Below are positions 27,225 through 35,061 of a stretch of 64,000 nucleotides of DNA, one piece after another; within the stretch, counting starts at the first letter, position 1; each line of letters begins with the position of its first letter. The position numbers and the translations under genes were made by a program. This stretch comes from Laspinema sp. D2d (GTDB taxonomy: Bacteria > Cyanobacteriota > Cyanobacteriia > Cyanobacteriales > Laspinemataceae), in contig NZ_JAMXFC010000002.1 of assembly GCF_025370755.1 (NCBI RefSeq), positions 1 through 64,000 on the forward strand, written 5' to 3'. The notes under the pieces were generated by a model. It was not told where the DNA came from and did no database searches. It saw nothing but the letters and a program-made list of their open reading frames with translations.

Positions 27225-29480
27225 ATGAGCTACTGTATCAACCCCTACTGTCCCAGACCCGCAGACCCCTTAAATGCTAACAATCGCATTTGTCGCCAAT
27301 GCGGTTCAGAACTTGTTGTGGCAGGACGTTATCGGATCGTGAAACTACTGGGGACCGGCGGCTTTGGACAAACCTTTGAAGTAGACGATCGCGGGTTTGC
27401 CAAGGTCTTGAAAGTGCTAACGGAACAAAATCCCAAGGCGATTACTTTATTTAAACAAGAAGCAGCGGTTTTACAACGCCTCAGACACCCCGGGATTCCC
27501 GCCGTGGAACCGGGAGGTTATTTTACCTTTATCCCTCGATATAGCAAGACCCCCGTCCATTGCCTGGTGATGGAAAAAATCCAGGGGGAGAATTTGGAGG
27601 ACTGGTTAGCCACTCGGAACCAGGAACCCATCACCCAACAACAGGCAGTCGGATGGTTATTGCAGCTTACAGAAATCTTACATCAAGTTCACAATCAGCA
27701 GTATTTTCACCGCGATATTAAACCGGCCAATATTATGCTGCGCGACCCCGCGCAAATCAAAGCCTTTGGGACTGAACAATTAACCTTAATTGACTTTGGT
27801 TCCGCCCGGGAAGTCAGCGGAACCTATCTGGCGAAAATGGCGGTAGGACAACAGGGAACGGTGATTTCTTCTAAAGGATATGCACCGCCCGAACAGGAAA
27901 ATGGCAAGCCGGTTCCCCAGTCGGATTTCTTTGGGTTAGGGCGGACATTTGTGCAGTTACTGACCGGGAAACATCCCCTGGATTTTTATGACCCGCTCAA
28001 TGATGAATTACGCTGGCGACAAGCAGCCCCTCATATTTCCCCGAAATTAGCAGATTTTATCGATGAATTGATGGCGCGGTTACCGGGAAAACGCCCCCAA
28101 AGTACCGAGGTGATTTTGCAACGGTTAGCCGAACTGGATTTGATGTTGCATTCGCGAGGGAAATCCCGGGGCCGTTTTACGGTGTTGAAGCCCGCAAACC
28201 GACTGTTAAATAAGCTGGAACAGTGGAAAATGCAATTGGTCCTGGGGGGCGGAGTGGTGCTGTTTGGGGTGGTTGCGGTCACTCAAGTGAATTTGTATCA
28301 GTTTGGGCTCTCTAAGGTAGGGAATGCGGGGGCAGTCGCCGATCAAGCAACTTTGGCAGTCACCCAGAACGTTTTATCGCTCTCAGAGGCTACGGGAGCG
28401 ACTTCTGGAGGGATGGGGACGGATGGAGGCTTGCCCGAGGCGATCGCCTCGGTTAATTCCCCGGACAATTCGGCCCCAGGTAAGGCAGAAGCTGGGAAAA
28501 TATTACCGGCTTCTGCATCGGGCAACCGACAATTATCCCGAACCATTGCGGTTAATGATATCAAGTTGTCCAATACGTTAACGGGACATTCCCAAGACGT
28601 GCGATCGGTAGCCGTGAGTCCCGATGGACGGGCGATCGCCTCGGGAAGTTTTGATGGCACGATTAAGATTTGGAACTTAGAAACGGGCACTTTAATTCGC
28701 ACCTTAACTGGACATTCTGATGCCGGAGAAATGGTTTCATCAGTGGCGATCGCCCCCAATGGAACGCTCCTAGCCAGTAGTAGTAATGGGTATGGGGGAA
28801 CGATTAAAATTTGGAATTTAGCGACGGGAGAATTACTCTATACCATCGCCGGTACATCTTTGGGCGTTTCTTCCATTGCGATTAGTCCAGATAGTCAACT
28901 TTTAGCCAGTGGTTCGGAAGAGGGGAATATTCAACTGTGGAATCTGGAATCAGGGGAAGCCATTGGCACGTTAAATGGTCATTTAGGAACAGTCTTTTCT
29001 GTAGTGTTCAGTCCCGATGGAAAAACCTTAGCTAGTGCCTCCCAGGATGGTTCAATTAAATTATGGGCGATCGGCACTGAACCCACAGAATTTGGATTAG
29101 CTCAAACCGAAAAGCAGCAACTTTCGGGCCATGTAGGAACTGTATTTTCTGTAGCGTTTAGTCCCAATGGCAAGATGCTGGCTTCCGGTAGTGCAGACAA
29201 TACCATTAAATTATGGGATTTGAATAAAGGGCAAGAAATTAGTTCCTTTTCGGGTCATGCGGGAACCATGTTTTCTGTAGCCTTTAGTCCCGATGGCAAC
29301 ACCATTGCTGGAGGTACGTTAACGGGTCGAATTAAACTTTGGAATTTAGCCAGTGGAGAACTGGTAGAAACCTTATCCGGACATTCGCGATGGGTCGAAT
29401 CTATTGTTTTTAGTCCGGATGGGGGTAGACTCGCTTCCGGCAGTGGCGATCGCACCATTCGGATCTGGGGAATTCGGTAA
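27225..29480 (+). CDS. Zinc-ribbon Ser/Thr kinase with WD40 propeller
   Basis: 751 residues. Cys4, Cys9, Cys23 and Cys26 form a small zinc-ribbon. The kinase domain (35-305) has GTGGFGQTF, HRDIKPAN near 162, and LIDFGSARE near 188; all are canonical, so it should be active. A membrane helix lies at about 335-355, then a low-complexity linker, then seven WD40 repeats (450-751), one full propeller and probably outside the cytoplasm if the kinase is inside. Repeats 4-6 share VFSVxFSP and are recently duplicated. This resembles cyanobacterial SpkD/PknA-type kinases. Its substrate is unknown and no phosphatase is adjacent. Confidence 0.9.
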   Translation: MSYCINPYCPRPADPLNANNRICRQCGSELVVAGRYRIVKLLGTGGFGQTFEVDDRGFAKVLKVLTEQNPKAITLFKQEAAVLQRLRHPGIPAVEPGGYFTFIPRYSKTPVHCLVMEKIQGENLEDWLATRNQEPITQQQAVGWLLQLTEILHQVHNQQYFHRDIKPANIMLRDPAQIKAFGTEQLTLIDFGSAREVSGTYLAKMAVGQQGTVISSKGYAPPEQENGKPVPQSDFFGLGRTFVQLLTGKHPLDFYDPLNDELRWRQAAPHISPKLADFIDELMARLPGKRPQSTEVILQRLAELDLMLHSRGKSRGRFTVLKPANRLLNKLEQWKMQLVLGGGVVLFGVVAVTQVNLYQFGLSKVGNAGAVADQATLAVTQNVLSLSEATGATSGGMGTDGGLPEAIASVNSPDNSAPGKAEAGKILPASASGNRQLSRTIAVNDIKLSNTLTGHSQDVRSVAVSPDGRAIASGSFDGTIKIWNLETGTLIRTLTGHSDAGEMVSSVAIAPNGTLLASSSNGYGGTIKIWNLATGELLYTIAGTSLGVSSIAISPDSQLLASGSEEGNIQLWNLESGEAIGTLNGHLGTVFSVVFSPDGKTLASASQDGSIKLWAIGTEPTEFGLAQTEKQQLSGHVGTVFSVAFSPNGKMLASGSADNTIKLWDLNKGQEISSFSGHAGTMFSVAFSPDGNTIAGGTLTGRIKLWNLASGELVETLSGHSRWVESIVFSPDGGRLASGSGDRTIRIWGIR

Positions 29481-29666
29481 ACTGTATTCAAGTGAGGCGG
29501 TAGATTAACGTTTTATTGTTAATTATGCGGCCATTTCTGTATTGCACCCTTTAGGACAGCCAGATCCATAAAGGAATAAGAATTTCTCTTCAAAATAGAC
29601 CAAACCTCAATTTTGACCAGGCGATCGGGCCATAAAATTGACCAAATCTCGACGATAACAATTAGA

Positions 29667-29849
29667 CTACGAGCGATCGTCGCAGCGACGACCATCATGA
29701 AGACCACAGCGGGACTCAGCAGAGATTAAAATCTCAGCAGTGCGATCGGACTCACCCCTTTGCAGCGCAGCAGCAGCAAATCCAGAGAATTGCACAGCAA
29801 CCGTAGAAACAACTAGACTGAACACCAAGACTGAGGTAGATAAACGCAT
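29667..29849 (-). CDS. Possible small secreted protein
   Basis: 60 residues beginning with a good signal peptide (LSTSVLVFSLVVSTVAVQF, cut near AAA), and preceded by AAGGAAG 7 bp before the ATG. The remainder is short and charged (ESDRTAEILISAES) and no family is recognised. A second open frame on the same strand (29519-29707) overlaps its end, so the gene may be frameshifted. Confidence 0.4.
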   Translation of the reverse strand: MRLSTSVLVFSLVVSTVAVQFSGFAAAALQRGESDRTAEILISAESRCGLHDGRRCDDRS

Positions 29850-30045
29850 GATTGACTTCCTTCCGTTTTAGATTGACTTTCTATAACGGAGAATAACCAA
29901 ACCCCCAGATTGGCGTCTCTCATTGTGGTGTCACTTTCAAGAGCGTCTACTTCCTGATCATCCTGGTTCTAGGGAGATAATCTCTCCCCACCAGAAAAGG
30001 ATTGTGCCATTTGCACAACTGGTTGTTCGTCCTGGTGCAGGGCTT

Positions 30046-30148
30046 CAGAAATCCGGTTTCTTTCCGCAATTTGGGACAATTTGGCAAGAGCGATCGCAAA
30101 AACCCGGTTTCTTGGCCCTTTGGTGCGGGTTCAGAAACCGGGTTTTTT
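30046..30148. repeat. Three AGAAACC/GGTTTCT palindromic repeats
   Basis: Copies at about 30046-30061 (CAGAAATCCGGTTTCT), 30098-30113 (AAAACCCGGTTTCT) and 30132-30148 (CAGAAACCGGGTTTTTTT), spaced 35-50 bp apart. The same repeat occurs at 11610-11673. Confidence 0.65.
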
Positions 30149-30208
30149 TCATCCATTTGGGAGGTGGTGCAACAGTGATCGTAGACACCCCGTTTTGGGG
30201 TCCTTTTC

Positions 30209-30234
30209 TAGGGGCGCTTCGCGAAGCGCCCCTA
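30209..30234. repeat. Perfect 26-bp palindrome
   Basis: TAGGGGCGCTTCG followed exactly by its reverse complement CGAAGCGCCCCTA. It lies 52 bp after the stop codon of ftsH (on the minus strand). This class of GGGGCGCTTCG palindrome is a frequent dispersed repeat in cyanobacteria. Confidence 0.75.
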
Positions 30235-30285
30235 CAGGCCGCCCACTATTTATACCTCGCCGAGTTGCCTGTAAGGGTGCGCTGA

Positions 30286-32124
30286 TTAGGCGATCGCCGC
30301 CATTTTCACATCGCTGTTGGCTAACAACTCTTGCAATTCGTCGGCATCAACGGTTTCCTTCTCTATCAAGAGTTGGGAGAGTTCATCCAATACCTCACGG
30401 TTGGAAACCAGCACCTCTTTAGCACGTCCGTAGGCTTGTTCCACCAGGTTGCGGACTTCATCATCAATAGCTGCGGCGGTTTCTTCAGAGAAATCACGTT
30501 CCGCCATGATATCGCGACCCAGGAACATATTGCCTTGCTGACGACCGAGGGCCACTGGACCCAGGCGATCGCTCATCCCAAAGCGAGTCACCATTTGCCG
30601 TGCCACTCGTGCCACCTGTTGCAAGTCGTTGGAGGCACCCGTGGTAACTTCTTCCTCACCGAAGACAATTTCTTCAGCAATCCGACCACCCAGGGCCACT
30701 GCCATTTGATTTTGCAGATAGGACCGGCTGTACAGACCCGAATCCATGCGTTCTTCACTAGGAGTAAACCAGGTTAACCCCCCCGCACGTCCCCGAGGAA
30801 TAATGCTGATTTTTTGCACAGGGTCATAATCCGGCATCAAGGCACCGACTAAAGCATGACCTGCTTCGTGATAGGCAACCAGGGTTTTGCGTTTTTCACT
30901 CATTACCCGGTCTTTTTTCTCGGGTCCAGCCAGGACGCGATCGATGGCATCATTGATTTCATCCATCGAAATTTCGGTCAAATTGCGTCGTGCAGCCAGA
31001 ATCGCGGCTTCGTTGAGCAGGTTAGACAGGTCAGCACCTGTAAAACCGGGAGTCCGACGGGCGATTTTGTCTAGGTCCACATCTTTCGCGAGGGTCTTAC
31101 CGCGAGCATGGACGTTGAGGATTTCCCGACGACCCGCATAGTCAGGGCGATCGACCACCACTTGGCGATCGAAACGACCCGGACGCAATAACGCCGCATC
31201 AAGGACATCGGGACGGTTGGTAGCGGCAATAATAATGATGCCGGTGTTGCCTTCAAACCCATCCATTTCGGTTAAGAGTTGGTTCAAGGTTTGTTCGCGC
31301 TCATCATTGCCACCGCCTAAACCCGCACCCCGTTGACGACCTACGGCATCAATTTCATCGATAAAGACGATACAGGGAGCATTGGATTTGGCTTGTTCAA
31401 ACAAGTCGCGAACGCGAGAGGCACCGACCCCCACAAACATTTCCACGAATTCTGAGCCAGAAATGGAGAAGAAGGGGACGCCAGCTTCACCCGCCACTGC
31501 TTTTGCCAGGAGGGTTTTGCCGGTTCCCGGAGGGCCGACTAATAAAACACCTTTGGGAATCTTGGCACCAACCGCCGTAAAGCGATCGGCATTTTTCAGG
31601 AAGTCTACGACTTCGCTCAGTTCTAGCTTGGCTTGCTCAATCCCGGCGACATCCCCGAAGGTGACTTGAGTTTGGGGTTCCATTTGCACCCGCGCTTTCG
31701 ATTTGCCAAAGTTCATCGCTTGCGAACCAGGGCCATTTTGAGCACGACGGAGCAAGAAGACTAAGCCCACTAAGAGGAGAACAGGGAAGAATAAGCTACT
31801 GAGCGCCTTAAACCAGAAGCCTTCATCGCCTTGGGGGGAGACTTCAATATTGACTCGGTGCTCAGTGAGGATATTGAGCAGTTCCGGGTCGTTGGGTAAA
31901 TTGACTACAACCTTTTTCCCATCCTGAGCGGTGACTCGGGCTCGGGAGCGATCGGAGGTAATGACTACCTTATCAATGCGGTTGTTTTGAACTTCCTGGA
32001 TAAACTGACTGTAGCGCCAGGTTTCCTCGTTTGATGTTTGATTTTCAAAAAATGTTGTTGCCAAGAAGATGACAACGATCGCCAGCATTGCGTATAGTCC
32101 GGCGTTTCTCCATTTTTTATTCAC
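30286..32124 (-). CDS. ftsH: ATP-dependent zinc metalloprotease FtsH
   Basis: 612 residues. Two membrane helices (9-26 and 107-125) bracket the FtsH extracellular domain. The AAA+ module has Walker A GPPGTGKT (197-204), Walker B IVFIDEID (252-259), and the second region of homology with RPGRFDR (314-320). The protease has HEAGH at 419-423. In cyanobacteria FtsH hexamers in thylakoid and plasma membranes degrade photodamaged D1 and other membrane proteins. The N-terminus ([10 protein letters not shown]) resembles the FtsH3 type, but the subtype is inference. Flanked by unrelated genes. Confidence 0.97.
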   Translation of the reverse strand: MNKKWRNAGLYAMLAIVVIFLATTFFENQTSNEETWRYSQFIQEVQNNRIDKVVITSDRSRARVTAQDGKKVVVNLPNDPELLNILTEHRVNIEVSPQGDEGFWFKALSSLFFPVLLLVGLVFLLRRAQNGPGSQAMNFGKSKARVQMEPQTQVTFGDVAGIEQAKLELSEVVDFLKNADRFTAVGAKIPKGVLLVGPPGTGKTLLAKAVAGEAGVPFFSISGSEFVEMFVGVGASRVRDLFEQAKSNAPCIVFIDEIDAVGRQRGAGLGGGNDEREQTLNQLLTEMDGFEGNTGIIIIAATNRPDVLDAALLRPGRFDRQVVVDRPDYAGRREILNVHARGKTLAKDVDLDKIARRTPGFTGADLSNLLNEAAILAARRNLTEISMDEINDAIDRVLAGPEKKDRVMSEKRKTLVAYHEAGHALVGALMPDYDPVQKISIIPRGRAGGLTWFTPSEERMDSGLYSRSYLQNQMAVALGGRIAEEIVFGEEEVTTGASNDLQQVARVARQMVTRFGMSDRLGPVALGRQQGNMFLGRDIMAERDFSEETAAAIDDEVRNLVEQAYGRAKEVLVSNREVLDELSQLLIEKETVDADELQELLANSDVKMAAIA

Positions 32125-32223
32125 CAGCGGTCCTCCTAGTTCTGGATTGGGGGGTGTTTGGGGTATTTTTATTCTACTCTGTTAACTAATGTTAACGTAT
32201 TATCAGAATTTGCGGGGCAACTG

Positions 32224-33015
32224 CTATAGAAAAAGCTGACGCAATTGGCTGAACCCATGATGGGATGAGGGATAAAGGCGGGTTTGGTTTTCTGAGAAGA
32301 CTTCAGCGATCGGGATGACTTCTACCACACTATTACTATAAGCTAAGGCTTCAAACCCGCTCACCACGTCGGCTGTCCAGGGTTCAAGGATAGCGGGATG
32401 ACCTTGAGCATCTAGGCAGTTCAGAAGTTGCGATCGCATCACCCCGGGTAAAATCCCTACCTCAATAGGCGGCGTCCACCACCGCCCCTCCCGCCATCCC
32501 CACAGATTCCCCGTACTCGTTTCCAACCAATTCCCCTGACCATCAACGAGAATCGCCTCCTGACACCCCTCCCGTTGAGCAGCTTGCAACGCCAACCACG
32601 AGGAGAGATAGTTGCCCGTTTTATGAGTAGGGAGCGATCGCATAAACAAAGAATCCGCCGCCACCCAAGCCTTCACCCCAACCTCTTGACGAATCGCCAA
32701 CTCCTGTGGTAAAATTCGCCCTAGAATTAATTCTCTCCCATCCGGGAAAATCGCAATCCGCAAAACTGGCCACCAAGCCATCATTAACTCCGCCCCCTCC
32801 CGCACCCGCTCCCAATCCGGCTCAGGCCACTGGAAGGGTTCCAGAGAAGATTTCAACCGCCGACAGTGCGCCCGCCATCCAGTCAGGGGAGAATCCAAGG
32901 ATTGCTCATAAACCCGTAGAGTCGTGAAAACAGTGGCCCCATATAGGAGAGCCGGGTCAGTAATTGAGAGTTCGATGGTGCTAAAGTCTTGCAAAGTGCC
33001 GTTGTAGAAGAACAT
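32224..33015 (-). CDS. Class IV aminotransferase, PabC/IlvE-like
   Basis: 263 residues, fold-type IV PLP enzyme. The lysine expected to hold PLP is Lys132 in PTHKTGNYL. The cofactor-contacting Glu165 is in WLETSTGNLW, and a glycine loop follows (GILPGVMRSQLL). The length and the first residues (FFYNGTLQD) fit 4-amino-4-deoxychorismate lyase (PabC, folate pathway) as well as D-amino-acid or branched-chain aminotransferases. Family membership is certain; the exact substrate is not. No pabA/pabB lies nearby. Confidence 0.85.
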   Translation of the reverse strand: MFFYNGTLQDFSTIELSITDPALLYGATVFTTLRVYEQSLDSPLTGWRAHCRRLKSSLEPFQWPEPDWERVREGAELMMAWWPVLRIAIFPDGRELILGRILPQELAIRQEVGVKAWVAADSLFMRSLPTHKTGNYLSSWLALQAAQREGCQEAILVDGQGNWLETSTGNLWGWREGRWWTPPIEVGILPGVMRSQLLNCLDAQGHPAILEPWTADVVSGFEALAYSNSVVEVIPIAEVFSENQTRLYPSSHHGFSQLRQLFL

Positions 33016-33463
33016 GGGGGATTTTCAAAGGAAAGTTAGTAGAGGGGCGATCGCTTTTTTAGGCCCAGAGGGTAAGCTGACTTTTAGATTCGGCACTGGA
33101 CTAAAAATAAACTTCTTACCTAAGCATAGGATTAGTAATGGGTTATTCAGAGGAAAAATACCAAAAAGAAAATATAACATGCTACGCTAACGACGGATGA
33201 AGAAAATTCGTTTGCTTTTTGTAGGGATTTCCATCGGAGCAATCAACTCATCGGTGTTTTCTAGTACGGTTAAACTTTTTATAAGCTCCTTTTAAACAGT
33301 CAATACAACATTAATTAAAGGTCAATTATTTTTTAATTAACTGACAAAAGCAACTAAAGTTTTTACTAAAATAACCACTAATATTTGATATAAATTTATA
33401 TGAAAACCTCTTCATTTTTAGGCAAATATATTATCTATTATATTTTATTAAGGAATGTTTAAA
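33016..33463. other. AT-rich region ahead of the glycan cluster
   Basis: About 450 bp with a marked fall in GC content, especially from 33280 on. It separates the leftward aminotransferase from the rightward glycosyltransferase genes and must hold the promoter of the latter. No ORF or hairpin is evident. Confidence 0.5.
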
Positions 33464-34954
33464 ATGGGTCAAACTACTCGCAAACCCAAAAGTATAGATT
33501 CTATCTTCAGCGAGCGAAAAGAGCCAGTGATATGTATTGTTCATCCCAATGAAAACGCCTACTCTGAAACCTTCATTCACGCCCATATCGAACGCTTACC
33601 GGCGAAAGTAATTGTACTTCACAGAAGTTCCCCACCATTGCAGGATATGTTGAGCCTAAAACAATTCCTGCGGGATAATCAGGTAGAAGCTGTCCTAGCA
33701 GAATATGCTCCGGTAGGCGTAGGACTTATCGACGTTTGTGAAGAAGCGGGATTGCCCCTAGTCGTCCATACTCATGGGGGCGATACTCAGATTGATGATG
33801 TACTTGAGCGCATGGGAACGCGCTTTTTAGAACTGTTTGAAAAAGCAGCAGCGGTTATAGCACCAACGGTTTTCATTCAAAAACAGTTGCTAGAGATGGG
33901 TGCGCCTCAAGACAAGCTGATCGTTAATCCGTATGGTGTCGACACCTCACTATTTTGCGATGCGAATCCAGCCACATCACCCCCCATTTTTCTAGCCGTC
34001 TCGCGCTTAGTCGATCTCAAAGCACCTCCCTTGAGTATCTTAGCTTTTAAAAAAGTGATAGAACGTCACCCGGATGCTCGTTTGATTGTAGTGGGTACTG
34101 GCCCTTTACTAGAGACTTGTAAGCAAATAACAAGAGCACTTAAACTCTCTCCTTTTATTAATTTTGTAGGAATTAAGACACCGACAGAAGTAGCAGAAAT
34201 CATGCGAAATGCGAGGGGTTTTATCCAGCATTCCATGACTAAATCTGATGGAGAATGTGAAGCATTAGGGGTGGTGTTTATAGAGGCCGGAGCCTCGGGT
34301 TTACCAGTCGTTGCAACTCGGAGTGGAGGCATTCCAGAAGTAGTGATCGATGGAAAGACAGGCTTTTTAGTTGAAGAAGCTGATATAGACTCGATGGCTG
34401 ATTGCATGATTAAATTAGTAGAAGATCCTGAATTAGCATCCCAGCTAGGTAAAGCAGCAAGAGAACGAGTTTGCAGTAATTTTTCCATAGAAAATAGTAT
34501 CGAAAATTTATGGAAAATTATTGAAATTGGCATCAAAAAATATATAGAAAAAGAATTAATTAATCGATTTGAGTTAAGAAAAAATAATTTAATAATTTGT
34601 ATAGATTGGTCGCAACCCGAGGATGTACTTTTGCAAAAAATTGAATCTATACTTATTAAAATTGCTAGTCAACCCAATCCTTTAAATAAAGCCTTGTTGC
34701 TTGATACTAGAAATATTTCTGAAGAATCTGCTAATCTAGCTTTATCGAGTGTAATTATGAAAATATTTATGGAACACAATTTAGAACAGATAGAGGAGTT
34801 AGTAATTGCTCCCCTAGGAGAACTAAGCGAAAAAGAATGGTCAGTTTTGTGGAATCAAATAAGGGGTTGCATTTTATTGGATGAACATCAAGAGAACAAT
34901 GCAATCCCTAAAAATATCCCGATACTTACATCAGAGGATTTAGAAAAAATATAA
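33464..34954 (+). CDS. GT4-like glycosyltransferase with a C-terminal shared module
   Basis: 496 residues from the ATG at 33464, chosen because AAGGA lies 9 bp before it; an ATG at 33455 would add three residues. The GT-B fold fills residues 20-375: VSRLVDLKAP, VGTGPLLETC, and the nucleotide-sugar region EALGVVFIEAGASGLPVVA with GGIPEVVIDGKTGFLV. Residues about 378-496 are a separate module (ICIDWSQPEDVLL... ALLLDTRNIS) that recurs at the end of the gene at 37857. The AT-rich codons, especially in the last third, differ from the neighbours to the left. First of five rightward genes. Confidence 0.85.
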   Translation: MGQTTRKPKSIDSIFSERKEPVICIVHPNENAYSETFIHAHIERLPAKVIVLHRSSPPLQDMLSLKQFLRDNQVEAVLAEYAPVGVGLIDVCEEAGLPLVVHTHGGDTQIDDVLERMGTRFLELFEKAAAVIAPTVFIQKQLLEMGAPQDKLIVNPYGVDTSLFCDANPATSPPIFLAVSRLVDLKAPPLSILAFKKVIERHPDARLIVVGTGPLLETCKQITRALKLSPFINFVGIKTPTEVAEIMRNARGFIQHSMTKSDGECEALGVVFIEAGASGLPVVATRSGGIPEVVIDGKTGFLVEEADIDSMADCMIKLVEDPELASQLGKAARERVCSNFSIENSIENLWKIIEIGIKKYIEKELINRFELRKNNLIICIDWSQPEDVLLQKIESILIKIASQPNPLNKALLLDTRNISEESANLALSSVIMKIFMEHNLEQIEELVIAPLGELSEKEWSVLWNQIRGCILLDEHQENNAIPKNIPILTSEDLEKI

Positions 34955-35061
34955 ATTCAAGGATTAATTAACTAAAAAATTAGGGTAAAAATTACTGTTA
35001 ATCACCAAGCACATAAGGCTTGTAATAATACGGAAAATTCAAATAATTTACATTTATAAAA

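Larger units (their letters stand above)
29481..30285. other. Repeat-rich stretch between kinase and ftsH
   Basis: About 800 bp that carry one doubtful small secreted ORF (29667-29849, minus), a small hairpin ATTAAC/GTTAAT just after the kinase stop, three AGAAACC-type repeats and one perfect 26-bp palindrome. No other gene is seen. Confidence 0.5.

Noticed and set aside
26908-27228. 106-codon plus-strand ORF ahead of the zinc-ribbon kinase
   Set aside because: Low-complexity, proline-rich, with no domain-like pattern; it overlaps the kinase start and looks like chance.
30046-30148. CRISPR array
   Set aside because: Only three short, imperfect palindromic copies with unequal spacing; no conserved long repeat and no cas genes.
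29947-30156. 69-codon minus-strand ORF in the repeat region before ftsH
   Set aside because: Its residues ETGFLKP and ETGFLRS are translated copies of the AGAAACC repeat.
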